Below are positions 36,661 to 45,646 of a stretch of DNA of 64,000 nt, piece after piece. Location: contig CAMCMU010000006.1 in the NCBI GenBank assembly GCA_945876035.1, positions 1-64,000 on the forward strand, in the 5' to 3' direction. The stretch comes from Schlesneria paludicola DSM 18645. GTDB taxonomy: Bacteria; Planctomycetota; Planctomycetia; Planctomycetales; Planctomycetaceae. Made by a program: the position numbers and the translations under genes. Within the stretch, counting starts at the first letter, position 1. Every line of letters begins with the position of its first letter. Under the pieces are notes generated by a model. It had not been told where the DNA came from. It worked only from the letters and a program-made list of their open reading frames with translations, and ran no database searches.

Positions 36661-38742
36661 ATGACAAAGTCACGGCTGACTGACACGGCATGTTTGGACA
36701 TCATGAGCTTTCTGATGCTCGGATTGTGCGGATGCGCATCGATGAACGCCACGTCTGAACGGTTATCGGTCTCCGGAAAAAACAGAATTCAAGCCAAAAC
36801 GGCGGATCGAAATTCCGAGGAAGTTGCGACAACTTTGGGACAGAAAAAAAGGGAACGAAAAAGCGTTGATATGGCTGCCGAGCGGAACGAACCCCTTGGC
36901 AAAACATCGGAAACATCACAGCAAAACAGGACGTATGCGGAAAACATCAAAGCCGGGAATCAACAGCAAAAAGAGGGGCGGATGGATGCCGCTCGTCGTC
37001 ACTATGAATTGGCCTTGGTGGCGAAGCCTGATGATCCCGAGGCCCATCATCGACTGGCAGTGGTGGCCGACAGGCAAGGGATGTTCGGAATGGCTGACGA
37101 TCATTACGAGGCTGCTCTTCGGAAATGTCCCCGCGATCCGAGCCTGTTAAGCGATTTTGGTTACTCGCACATTCTTCGCGGAGATGATCAGAAAGCGGAA
37201 GAGACTCTTCTGCAGGCGATCGCCCTCGATCCTTCACACAAGCCGGCCATGGCGAACTTGGGAACGATCTACTCCAAGCAAGGCCGGCATGAAGACGCCT
37301 TTTTACTTTTCCGCAAAGGAACAACCGAAGCGGAAGCTCAACAGTACATGTCACAACTGTTTCCGAATATTCGCCAACCCGAACAAGCTTTGAACGCGAT
37401 GGAATCAGTCACCGCAGTGTCGAAATCGGAACCACCAACGGCTCCGCACATACCCTCCGACGATCGCTCATCGCTGGGTCACTTGTCGACCGCGGAGTTG
37501 GAGGCGGAAGTCCGCCGAAGAACCCTTGAGAGGAGTCCGGGGCTTCAACAACAGTTCAGCCAAAGTTCACAGAATCCCACCAGCAGTTTCGGTTCACCAA
37601 TCCAACGAGATCCACGAAACAACGCGCTCTCGGAAAATCAATCTCTATCTCTGAACGCGTCGGCAATTTCATTCCAAAAAGGTGCCCAAGACCTCGGTCA
37701 GAATATGCCGTCCCTTCCACTAAGGTCCACTGACCGAGTCGGCAATTTCGCAAAGCCGTTCCCTGAAAATATACCGCTTGAGAATCCACCGACGACTCTA
37801 TCTGGCGACTCTCGAAACCAACTCGCATTCCAAAATCAGATGACGGGCGCAACCTCTCAACCACCAATTCGGATCCAGACTCCCGTCGCGCCACGCTCTC
37901 ATTTGGATTATTGGGACGGCGTTCCGGTGCACCCTGGTGGTGGTTCGATCAATGCCGCTTCTCTACAAAACCTCGAACAAACCGTTTCTGCTGACAAGGC
38001 TGGCGCCGCGGTCGCCAGCCCTCGCCAAGCAGCTGCGGAATGGGCTTTGAACTCCGGACCGGGGAGTATGTTTCCATCGGTAAAGAGTGACGCCAGCACG
38101 GTCGATGGAATGTACTCCGCGGTGACCGACCGGCAGATTCAAGACGCGCCATTCGCCCGCGAATTTCCACATCCGTCGCAGTACGAAAATCCCGCGAACC
38201 TGCGCGTTCCCAACGGTCACTCTTCCACGGAAGGCGCAAGCCCCGAGGGATCCAGCCATCGACCCCTGACCAACAACACGCCGCCACAATACTCCATATC
38301 GAATGACATCAAGATCGCTCCCGCATCACCGGCCAGTAACATGAGTCGCCCTTGGGAAACGGCTCTGAATCGTCAGCCATCATCGCAGCCCATTCCCCAA
38401 GATGCTCCCTCAGCGTGGGAGCAATCAACTTCCCGTCACGTGGACACGATCAGTTCATCTTCCCCCGAATCACACTCCAACGAGAACTTACTCTCTGCCA
38501 AGGATTCGTGGGACGAGCCATCAAACCAGTCCACCCAATCACGCCCTTACAACGGCACTTGGCCCAGCAACAATGCGAGGCCGACAAATCCGGCACACGT
38601 AAACGGAAATCCTGCGATTCGTTCCCCGCTGCAGAACAATCGAAATAATGCCGACGATTCCGTACAGATCAGAAAGGGAGACTTCGGCGGGAACACGAGT
38701 GGATCGGATCCGCAACCGTGGTCCTATTCGCCCTCGAAGTGA
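36661..38742 (+). CDS. TPR lipoprotein with long disordered tail
   Basis: A 693-residue predicted lipoprotein: the N-terminus ends in LGLCGC, with the lipid-acceptor Cys25, followed by ASMNATSERLS. Residues about 95-222 contain three to four TPR units (GRMDAARRHYELALVAKPDD, then GMFGMADDHYEAALRKCPRD, then DDQKAEETLLQAIALDPSHK), which usually bind partner proteins. From about 225 onward the sequence is rich in Ser, Pro, Asn and Gln with no recognisable fold (ending SGSDPQPWSYSPSK). It stands alone. Such proteins in planctomycetes are often called TPR-containing secreted scaffolds, but the partner here is unknown. Confidence 0.78.
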   Translation: MTKSRLTDTACLDIMSFLMLGLCGCASMNATSERLSVSGKNRIQAKTADRNSEEVATTLGQKKRERKSVDMAAERNEPLGKTSETSQQNRTYAENIKAGNQQQKEGRMDAARRHYELALVAKPDDPEAHHRLAVVADRQGMFGMADDHYEAALRKCPRDPSLLSDFGYSHILRGDDQKAEETLLQAIALDPSHKPAMANLGTIYSKQGRHEDAFLLFRKGTTEAEAQQYMSQLFPNIRQPEQALNAMESVTAVSKSEPPTAPHIPSDDRSSLGHLSTAELEAEVRRRTLERSPGLQQQFSQSSQNPTSSFGSPIQRDPRNNALSENQSLSLNASAISFQKGAQDLGQNMPSLPLRSTDRVGNFAKPFPENIPLENPPTTLSGDSRNQLAFQNQMTGATSQPPIRIQTPVAPRSHLDYWDGVPVHPGGGSINAASLQNLEQTVSADKAGAAVASPRQAAAEWALNSGPGSMFPSVKSDASTVDGMYSAVTDRQIQDAPFAREFPHPSQYENPANLRVPNGHSSTEGASPEGSSHRPLTNNTPPQYSISNDIKIAPASPASNMSRPWETALNRQPSSQPIPQDAPSAWEQSTSRHVDTISSSSPESHSNENLLSAKDSWDEPSNQSTQSRPYNGTWPSNNARPTNPAHVNGNPAIRSPLQNNRNNADDSVQIRKGDFGGNTSGSDPQPWSYSPSK

Positions 38743-39373
38743 CAAGCGGTGGAGGCCCATCAATACGATCAAATTGGTGACGCATAATTTATGCGGTTGG
38801 CCGGAAAGAAACGGGTCGTTTTCAACGCCCCAAGGTCGGCGCTTCACATAAACCTTCCCTCGCCGTGAACACACACCAAGCGAGGGGATTGAAAGCCAGT
38901 CGCTCGGATCATGGGTGCCGCGTCCGGTTTTCGGAATGCCTGTTGGTTCCAATCGCATCCTCCAGCGTCGCCCCTCTCCCCAGAAATCGACATCGAAACA
39001 AGTGGACAACACGTTGATCTGCGTCTCAGTCATCCCCACCTCGTCCATCGTCGAGATCTCTGATCGGCATCGCAACGGATCAGGGAACTCCCGCCGCTTG
39101 AAAAAGGACACCACAGAAAGAGCACCGCAGGCGAGTTTTTTGGCTGCAAGAAGAACCGGCAGGTCTCTCAACAGCGGAAACATCCTTGGACAAAGGCCTG
39201 ACCGTAGAGACATGAGCGAACAGACCGCTGATGGATCTCACATCTCCCCCAATAGTGATCCCCCTATCGAGGATCTGCATCTGACTCGAAGTGAAGAGAG
39301 AGCAAGACACCTGCCTACCCATGCGGGGACGAAGACCAGGGCCGTCAAATTGACGCGGGTTGTCTGCGAAGCG
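38743..39373. other. Intergenic region between convergent genes
   Basis: About 630 nt. Open frames on both strands (38915-39421 plus and one that runs back into the TPR gene) look like shadows. A weak hairpin, CCCTCGC (38857-38863) pairing with GCGAGGG (38880-38886), could serve as a terminator. Confidence 0.45.
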
Positions 39374-40057
39374 TTACTTTGTTCGTCCTTTGAGTCGCGA
39401 GGGAAACGGGATCGGTTGTGAAAACGCTGCCTCTGGAATGTGTGTTGTGACACATTCGCTTGCAGAAAGCATACCTCGCGACCAGAGTGTTCGTTCAACA
39501 AGAATTCGCAGCAGATTTTCCAAACTCGCTTGGGTTTCACGACATTCAAGAATCCCGATCGCCCGAGCAATCGCCTCGAGAGTGCAGAGGTTTTTGTCAT
39601 TGCGTTGGGTGCGTAGACGATACTCGGAGGGTGCTCCCTGCGGCAGTCGGACTGGAGGAATTCCGATCAGTGACGGTTCGCGACGAACAAACTTTGTCGT
39701 CTGCCTCCAATTCGCGTCGGGAACAATCAGGTTCACCGGTCCCGGCAAACGGGAGACGAACTCGGCCGTCAACTCGACAGAGCGGGGACTGGGATAGAGC
39801 AACAACGATGGTCGTTCGGAGTGAACCAGATCGTTCGCCCATAATCGATCATTCTTCCGGCTGTGAATCCGTAGTTCACTGTTTGTCAGTGCTTTGACCG
39901 CCAGACGAGCGGTATTCGTCGTCAACACCTCCTCCGATGTGTGCATCAGAATGATTATTCGCGTTTGAATTGCCAATTGCGGAATCAGATCACAAAAGCA
40001 GAGTGGCCGCCGAATTTCACAACCCGGACAACGATGAGGTGACAAGAAAGATCGCAT
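39374..40057 (-). CDS. DTW domain protein, probable tRNA acp3U synthase (TapT-like)
   Basis: A 227-residue protein of the DTW family; the founding enzymes add the 3-amino-3-carboxypropyl group of SAM to uridine in tRNA (position 47 in bacteria). The zinc motif CPGCEIRRPLCFC lies near residues 10-22, the DTW signature appears as DANWRQT near residues 126-132 and the Y-R-L-R-T-Q-RND block near 154-163 is the family ending. The usual D-[TS]-W is D-A-N-W here, a variant seen in some members. ATG 40057 starts just before the zinc motif; the open frame runs 22 codons further upstream without support. Convergent with the TPR gene and divergent from the small lipoprotein gene. Confidence 0.85.
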   Translation of the reverse strand: MRSFLSPHRCPGCEIRRPLCFCDLIPQLAIQTRIIILMHTSEEVLTTNTARLAVKALTNSELRIHSRKNDRLWANDLVHSERPSLLLYPSPRSVELTAEFVSRLPGPVNLIVPDANWRQTTKFVRREPSLIGIPPVRLPQGAPSEYRLRTQRNDKNLCTLEAIARAIGILECRETQASLENLLRILVERTLWSRGMLSASECVTTHIPEAAFSQPIPFPSRLKGRTK

Positions 40058-40746
40058 CGGGGCCTTCTTTAAGAGTCGTCTGCCGCCGGAAAAAACGCAA
40101 CACGGCGGGGTGATCAAGAACACTGTTTCGATCGTTGCAGGGGAGTCCTATGATACAAAAAATCGTGAGGCAAAGCGTCCTTTCAAAAGATCTCGGGGTC
40201 GATGATCAACTGAGTTCGCGCCGATCCCCGCAAAATTAACATTAAGAGACTTACGAACCGGTTGGGCCGTGAACCCGTCGTCTGCAGAACGGCACGGATC
40301 GACTCGGCGAACGTTGCCGCGTCCGAGCAGACGATCTGTCCCGACGAGCATCCGCAGAGACATGGACAGCTTGCGGCTTCGGAGACTGGCGAAAGAGAAC
40401 TCCATTGCCTTCTCGGCCCTCACCGCCGCCTGTTAAAAAATCACGGGCTCGGGTCCCGACGAGACTCGTCCGTACAGTAAATCGTATTTTTAGCGGAGAT
40501 CGGTGGGACTCGCGTTCGCCCTCAATGCCTGTTTCAACCGATGGCTGAGGATCCCGCACGCTCCCACCTGCCCTGCAGGGTCCTCCCGAGCCCCTATGCC
40601 TCGACGCAGAGGGGTTGCGGAAAACGATCTTCCCGCAAAAGTCACATTTTGTTATCACCCTCGGCGAACTCGGATCATGTTTGTAGGTTTGAGATGAGCA
40701 GGTTCCCACTTCGTATTCTCTCCGACAACTCTCTTCGTTGCCAAGA
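40058..40746. other. Intergenic region upstream of the DTW gene
   Basis: About 690 nt between divergent genes. Frames on both strands look random and lack ribosome binding sites; no tRNA or repeat seen. Confidence 0.45.
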
Positions 40747-41154
40747 ATGGATCTTGTGGCTGTGATACGTCAAATGCGGTTTCTTTCCGTATTGTTAGTG
40801 CTCTGCTTAGCCAACACACTCTGCCTTAGCCTGTCAGGTTGTGCTGTCGGAGGCCGCAACGCGTCAATAGATAGTAACTCCCGAATCCCTTTTTTCGGCT
40901 TGGAGCTCCATCAGCGGAAGCGTAAACTAGAGGGGCCTCCAATCCATTCCATTCGATGGAACTCGAGTTCTAATTTTCGAACCGAGCCTTTACGTTTGGT
41001 GGATGCATCAAAATCGCCCATTCAGAACAGAGATCCGTTGAAACAAAAAACGAACGGTGATCGAATGGTGTCTTTACCTTTGCCGCGTACAGATACCAAT
41101 CTCTTCCAAGACACTAAGGCCGATCCGCTCCGATGGCCGATCGACTTCCGCTAG
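40747..41154 (+). CDS. Small lipoprotein of unknown function
   Basis: A 135-residue protein with a clear lipoprotein signal: basic start, MRFLSVLLVLCLANTL core and lipobox LSGC (Cys32 from ATG 40747, or Cys23 from ATG 40774, which is the more compact alternative start). The mature part is short, polar and rich in Ser, Lys, Arg and Pro, with no known family. I cannot decide between the two starts because neither has a strong ribosome binding site. Confidence 0.6.
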   Translation: MDLVAVIRQMRFLSVLLVLCLANTLCLSLSGCAVGGRNASIDSNSRIPFFGLELHQRKRKLEGPPIHSIRWNSSSNFRTEPLRLVDASKSPIQNRDPLKQKTNGDRMVSLPLPRTDTNLFQDTKADPLRWPIDFR

Positions 41155-41887
41155 GAACAACGTTCAGCTGATCACATTTTTTTCTTGGCACAACCCCTCA
41201 ACTGCTGATTCATTTCGACGAGCATGGTTCCGCGATAGCAAATTCCGACGAAGCCGAAATCGCGAGGTTCGGTGATCGCAAAGATGAATCTGAGGATTAT
41301 CCGCGGAGGGTTGATCGAAACACGCTGAGACGTTCCAGATCGCCTGCCTCAGGATGATGGCCATCGGTCTCGCCGATGGACCTCCAAGCCGGCTCCCAAC
41401 GCTTCCTCAGCCATTGGAAATGGCGGACGTCCGGATCCTCCGGTCGCATCGGGACCCAACGGGCGGCGATAGTCGTCCTGCCCCCCCCAAAAATGTCGGC
41501 CCACTGTGGCCACCGCAAGAAAAATTCGATCGGGTCGTCAGACCGAACATTGCCGTTGTATCCCACTCAGACGACGTCCGAAATTCATTCAAGAGGCTGT
41601 CGGACAGAAGTTTGATGTGTCGCGAAAACGGTTTTGTCTTGGCTCATTTCCTCCGCAGTGGAGTGCATTATAAACTTGGTCGTCCCACCAAAACTGTCGT
41701 TTTTTGAGATTGCCTGCTGTCCATTGTCAACCGACCGCAAACGCGGTCGAATTGACGAGGATGCCTGATGTCGGCCATAATTCAAGTCAACAAACAACTT
41801 GCGAGTGCCCTTCCCGCCAGCGGACAGTCCGGTTTCGGAATGAAAAGTATTCGTGCCATGCCCTTATGTGAATTCCCGCCTCCATGG
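41155..41887. other. Intergenic region between two lipoprotein genes
   Basis: About 730 nt. It contains a run of 9 C (near 41481) and frames on both strands (41297-41566 minus, 41354-41707 plus) without starts or domains I can support. Confidence 0.4.
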
Positions 41888-42718
41888 ATGTCCTTCCGGA
41901 TCTTATTCTCGAGCATCGTATTCCTTGTTTTCACGGGTTGTGGATACGACTCCTACGAATCACGTCTGCAGCAGACAAGAGATTACTACAAATATTTTGA
42001 GAAGGTCGAAGCAAACCTCGGCCCGAAGTGGCGAGATGGGCTTGGTGCGTTAGAGATCAGGGTTCCCAAGCAGTTTATGCCGATCCCTGCTCCTCAGCCA
42101 TTGACTCGAGAAGATGGCACGATCGAGCCCCTCTCCATCGATCTAAGGCAACCGGACTACGTTAATCTGATCATTCCAGGGTTGCTCGGGGCATGGGAGG
42201 CAACTTTCGAGGTTCCGCTTGATGACAAGCTGAACTCCAGTACCACAAAAAATGCGCGTGAGTTGCGTAAGGCCTATATCTACGCGGCGAGCAACTACCG
42301 GATGTTTATTGAAAGTCCGAATGACGTTTCTCAGTTCATCCAGTCACTGACAGATCTCGTCGGGACGGCGTTGGGCGGAAAGGTCAAAACAGAACCGCCG
42401 GAAATGTATCCCAAGCCAGGAAATTTTACTCCGCCCGCCTCCTTCAACGTCTTTCGATACAATCAAAAGGCGATCACTCAGCAAACGAGTAATCGTAGAA
42501 CGACCGTCAACTATACTTTTGAAATCTATACGCCTCAAACGGGTGATATGAAATGCGCAATCGTGATTGCCCTTCCTGAGGGAATCGATTCTCGCGAAAA
42601 AATCAACGAACGAGTCTCCCTGATGCTCGAGCATGTCCGCCCAGCTCAGACGCCACCCCGACAAGAGACGTTCTCGAGTCCGACGGGACCAACGAATCCT
42701 GCATCGACCGGTTTTTGA
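41888..42718 (+). CDS. Lipoprotein of unknown function (planctomycete type)
   Basis: A 276-residue lipoprotein: MSFRILFSSIVFLVFTGC with the acceptor Cys18, followed by GYDSYESRLQQTRDYYKYFEKVEANLGPKW, written here in part only. The start at 41888 places the signal peptide at the N-terminus; upstream ATGs leave a non-hydrophobic lead. The mature part has predicted helices, then a beta-rich middle (KFMPIPAPQP-type loop, NLIIPGLLGAWEATFEVPL near residues 100-118) and a Pro/Thr-rich tail. A hairpin at 42742-42786 lies just downstream. Function unknown. Confidence 0.6.
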   Translation: MSFRILFSSIVFLVFTGCGYDSYESRLQQTRDYYKYFEKVEANLGPKWRDGLGALEIRVPKQFMPIPAPQPLTREDGTIEPLSIDLRQPDYVNLIIPGLLGAWEATFEVPLDDKLNSSTTKNARELRKAYIYAASNYRMFIESPNDVSQFIQSLTDLVGTALGGKVKTEPPEMYPKPGNFTPPASFNVFRYNQKAITQQTSNRRTTVNYTFEIYTPQTGDMKCAIVIALPEGIDSREKINERVSLMLEHVRPAQTPPRQETFSSPTGPTNPASTGF

Positions 42719-42741
42719 TGGAAAACAATGCGGTCATCACG

Positions 42742-42786
42742 GATTCTATTTCGTGGTGTAGGCATTCCGTTTACCACGATCGAATC
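42742..42786 (+). terminator. Hairpin downstream of the 41888 lipoprotein gene
   Basis: TCGTGGT (42751-42757) pairs with ACCACGA (42773-42779), and GATTC (42742-42746) with GAATC (42782-42786), with small internal bulges. No long U-run. Plausible as a terminator 24 nt after the stop. Confidence 0.45.
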
Positions 42787-42998
42787 ACCCCCGCCGTAAT
42801 AATTCGCTTCCGACAATGGGGCTCTCCGACGGGTTTCAATGGCCGAACACGTCTGCCGATGAACGGAATCCACCCCGTCTTCAGGACGAGAAATGGCATC
42901 AGGACTGAAGACAGTGAATCTTCCTCCAAAGCGACGCCAATCCTGCCACTTTGAGAGAGCGACCCATGCGAAACGCACATCCTAGAAACCGGAACGAA

Positions 42999-43026
42999 TT
43001 GACACTGTTTTCGCTATCCCTATAAT
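42999..43026 (+). promoter_or_regulatory. Consensus sigma70 promoter of trxA
   Basis: TTGACA (42999-43004), a 16-nt spacer and TATAAT (43021-43026) match both consensus boxes exactly. The leader to the trxA ATG at 43117 would be about 83 nt. Confidence 0.8.
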
Positions 43027-43116
43027 CCATCTCTCTACTTTAGAACTCCCCGGAAAGCTATCGACAGGGATGCTTTGTTTGTGGGGACGGCGTGTTTGAC
43101 ATCAAAGGGGCGATTC

Positions 43117-43443
43117 ATGGCTGGCAATTTGGTGGAGTTCACCGACGCAAATTTCAAAACTGAAGTGCTCGATTGCCAAGACCCTGTTCTAGTCGATTTT
43201 TGGGCACCTTGGTGCGGTCCCTGCAGAGCGATCGCTCCCACGGTTGAAGAGTTGGCAAACGACTATTCCGGCAAAGCCAAAATTGGGAAGATGAATACCG
43301 ACGACAACAATGGAATTCCAAGCGAATATCGAATTACTGGAATTCCCACATTGATTTTGTTTAAGGCTGGTCGCGAAGTGACTCGCTTTGTCGGAATGAT
43401 TCAAAAAAACAAGCTCGCCTTGGAGTTGGATCGATTGGCATAG
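43117..43443 (+). CDS. trxA: Thioredoxin
   Basis: A 108-residue cytoplasmic disulfide reductase. It has the redox motif WCGPC (Trp32-Cys36) within DFWAPWCGPCRAIAP, and the cis-proline segment RITGIPTLILF near residues 70-80 opposite the active site. Length and order are those of TrxA. ATG 43117 has AAGGGG upstream; the open frame extends 14 codons further without need. The strong promoter at 42999-43026 fits constitutive expression. No thioredoxin reductase nearby. A Lys-rich C-terminus ends LALELDRLA. Confidence 0.96.
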   Translation: MAGNLVEFTDANFKTEVLDCQDPVLVDFWAPWCGPCRAIAPTVEELANDYSGKAKIGKMNTDDNNGIPSEYRITGIPTLILFKAGREVTRFVGMIQKNKLALELDRLA

Positions 43444-43526
43444 ATCAACAACGGCCTTGGATAAGTTTCCCACGAACTTGTAACGATAGTGTGAATTTTG
43501 CTTCGAATAGGGAAGGGATTCCCGTT

Positions 43527-45482
43527 ATGGACGAGCGAAAGATTGACTCGGCGGTTCCGCGCGCACCTGAATTAGTGGAATTGTCTCCCTCGGATTCTGT
43601 TCAACCAAGGGTCAACGAAGCTGTGATTCGAATTGATGGCCGGCATTCGATCGCCGAAGCCTGTGACACTGCGTTGCCAAATCCGGCGGCAATTTCCTTG
43701 TCCTTCCCGAATTCGGCGAATCGAGTCAGTTCGCAGCTCCTGTTGGATGCCGGGCTTCTCGTTCAGCAGATGCAGGAAAAACTGATTGATCTCAGCCAGC
43801 GTGAGGGACTGATTGAACAACGCGCGGCCGAACTGGATGCCGAGCGGTTCCGAGACCAATCGTTGCGACTCCTGCAAATTGAAGAACTGGAGCAACGACG
43901 ACGGCAGATCCAGTCCGAAGAAACATCGCTTCACGATCGGGTGTCGGCAACCGCATCCCTGTTAGAGCAAGTCGATGCCGAGCGATCGGCCGTCGAACAA
44001 CGCCAACTCGAGCTGCGTGATAACCTGCTGGCTGAACGTCACACGGTCGAACAAGAACGCCGTACTCTTTTGGAGGAACAGACGCAGGTTCGCAGGCTGG
44101 CGGCCACACTTGAAGAACAGCACAGACAGGCGACGGTGGAGGCCGAAAAACTCATCCAATCGGAACGAGAGCGGCTTTGGCGGACACTCATTGCGGAGTG
44201 GGAAGAACGACGAAGCCAGTTCGAAGCGGAGCACGAAACATGGCGGGCCGAGGCACAAGCGGAGCGGCTCGAGATCGAACGAGAGAAGACGCTCTATGAT
44301 GCCGCCGTCTGTAATGCGGAATCCGTGTTCGCGGCCGCTAGAGCGACACAGACTGCGGAGCTATCTTCCATTCGCGAAACGGTTTTGGCATCGATCGAAA
44401 TCGAACGCCAAGCACAACGGGCCCTGATCGAAGAGGAACAGATCAAGAACCTCGAAACGATCCAGACCGAGCGACGGGCACACGAATCCTCGCTCCGGGC
44501 AGAACGCGACGAATGGGAAAAAACGTATGCCACGCAACGTGCGCAGATCGATGGGGAACGAACCGTATTGGAAAGCCGAGTTCGTTTTCAAGAGGAACAT
44601 TTGGAGAAGCTACGAGTAAATCTGGAACGTTCCCAAAATGAAAATCGGCATCAGCTTCAAATCGAGCGTCGATACCTCGAGGATAATACTCAACTGCTCC
44701 TGCGGAGAACCCATCAAAACGATCTCTATCGAGAGTCCATTGACGCGAGGGAAACATCGATCCAACGGGAACGCGATTTCCTTACCAAGTCGAGACTCGC
44801 GCATTCCAGTACAACGGATCTTGACCGAATCGGCTTGCAGACTGAGCGTGAGGCGTGGGAGCAGGAGAGGCAGATTCAGCAAGCCGAATTGCGGCGTCAA
44901 CAAGAACTTTTTACATCGCATTCCGAAAACCTCGAAAGCCGGCGAATTCGTCTGGACAAACTGAGGGGGGAATTGGAAGAGACACATCGCTCGACACTCG
45001 AAATGCGAATGGCCATCGAAGAGACATGGGTCGATCTCACGCAATCCGTGGGTCCGGAAGAGGCTCGGGAGCGAGTCGAAAAGGTTCGAAGTTCTCTCGT
45101 CGGTTATTACCGCCAGTTGCATGACGAAATCCTCGTTCAACGACGTGAGCATCTCGAGGCTCAGTCGAAATTGGAGAGACTTCGTGCCGACTTCCACGAC
45201 GAACGACACAAGCTAATGGATTGGATTGCTACTCGCGACAAGGAACTGTTAGTCACGGAGGAACGCTTGCGATTGGAATCCACTGAACTTGTCGTACGTG
45301 ACTCGGCATGGCAGATGACCCGAGATCGTTGGCTGATCGAAAAAGCAGAGGCCGAGCAGGTCATTCGCAGACTGTTGATGGAACTCGGTTCACAGCATCG
45401 CGATGACCCGCAATTTTTGGCATCCTCGACGATCTGCGCATCGTCAGCGCCGTTTGAATTCACTCTTCCAGCTGAAATTTGA
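43527..45482 (+). CDS. Large coiled-coil protein of unknown function
   Basis: A 651-residue soluble protein with no membrane segment and no recognised domain. From about residue 90 to 610 it is almost continuous coiled coil rich in E, Q, R, L and A, with arginine-poor breaks. The first 85 residues include a short basic motif and the only folded-looking part. ATG 43527 is chosen for the AAGGG 8 nt upstream; the open frame begins earlier at 43491 and leaves out the ribosome binding site. It is downstream of trxA by 84 nt and could be co-transcribed, but a separate function is likely. A cytoskeletal or scaffold role would fit planctomycete cell organisation, but that is speculation. Confidence 0.7.
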   Translation: MDERKIDSAVPRAPELVELSPSDSVQPRVNEAVIRIDGRHSIAEACDTALPNPAAISLSFPNSANRVSSQLLLDAGLLVQQMQEKLIDLSQREGLIEQRAAELDAERFRDQSLRLLQIEELEQRRRQIQSEETSLHDRVSATASLLEQVDAERSAVEQRQLELRDNLLAERHTVEQERRTLLEEQTQVRRLAATLEEQHRQATVEAEKLIQSERERLWRTLIAEWEERRSQFEAEHETWRAEAQAERLEIEREKTLYDAAVCNAESVFAAARATQTAELSSIRETVLASIEIERQAQRALIEEEQIKNLETIQTERRAHESSLRAERDEWEKTYATQRAQIDGERTVLESRVRFQEEHLEKLRVNLERSQNENRHQLQIERRYLEDNTQLLLRRTHQNDLYRESIDARETSIQRERDFLTKSRLAHSSTTDLDRIGLQTEREAWEQERQIQQAELRRQQELFTSHSENLESRRIRLDKLRGELEETHRSTLEMRMAIEETWVDLTQSVGPEEARERVEKVRSSLVGYYRQLHDEILVQRREHLEAQSKLERLRADFHDERHKLMDWIATRDKELLVTEERLRLESTELVVRDSAWQMTRDRWLIEKAEAEQVIRRLLMELGSQHRDDPQFLASSTICASSAPFEFTLPAEI

Positions 45483-45646
45483 CTCGGCCCCCATTTTTCG
45501 GTCTCCGGGACGATGCGATAGCCGTGCAAAAAACGGCTTAAGTAGGCGACACGTCGTCGATTCCCCGCATGCCGGCTGAAAACGGCAGAGCCGAGATGTT
45601 GCAAGCGATCACAGGTAAGTTATGCTCACTTAGACATCGAGTACGT

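Larger units (their letters stand above)
42719..43116. other. Intergenic region upstream of trxA
   Basis: About 400 nt. It holds the hairpin at 42742-42786 and the strong promoter at 42999-43026 that serves trxA. No other gene. Confidence 0.5.

Noticed and set aside
41297-41566. An 89-codon minus-strand frame between two lipoprotein genes
   Set aside because: It begins with GTG without a ribosome binding site and resembles no family; overlapping plus-strand frames exist.
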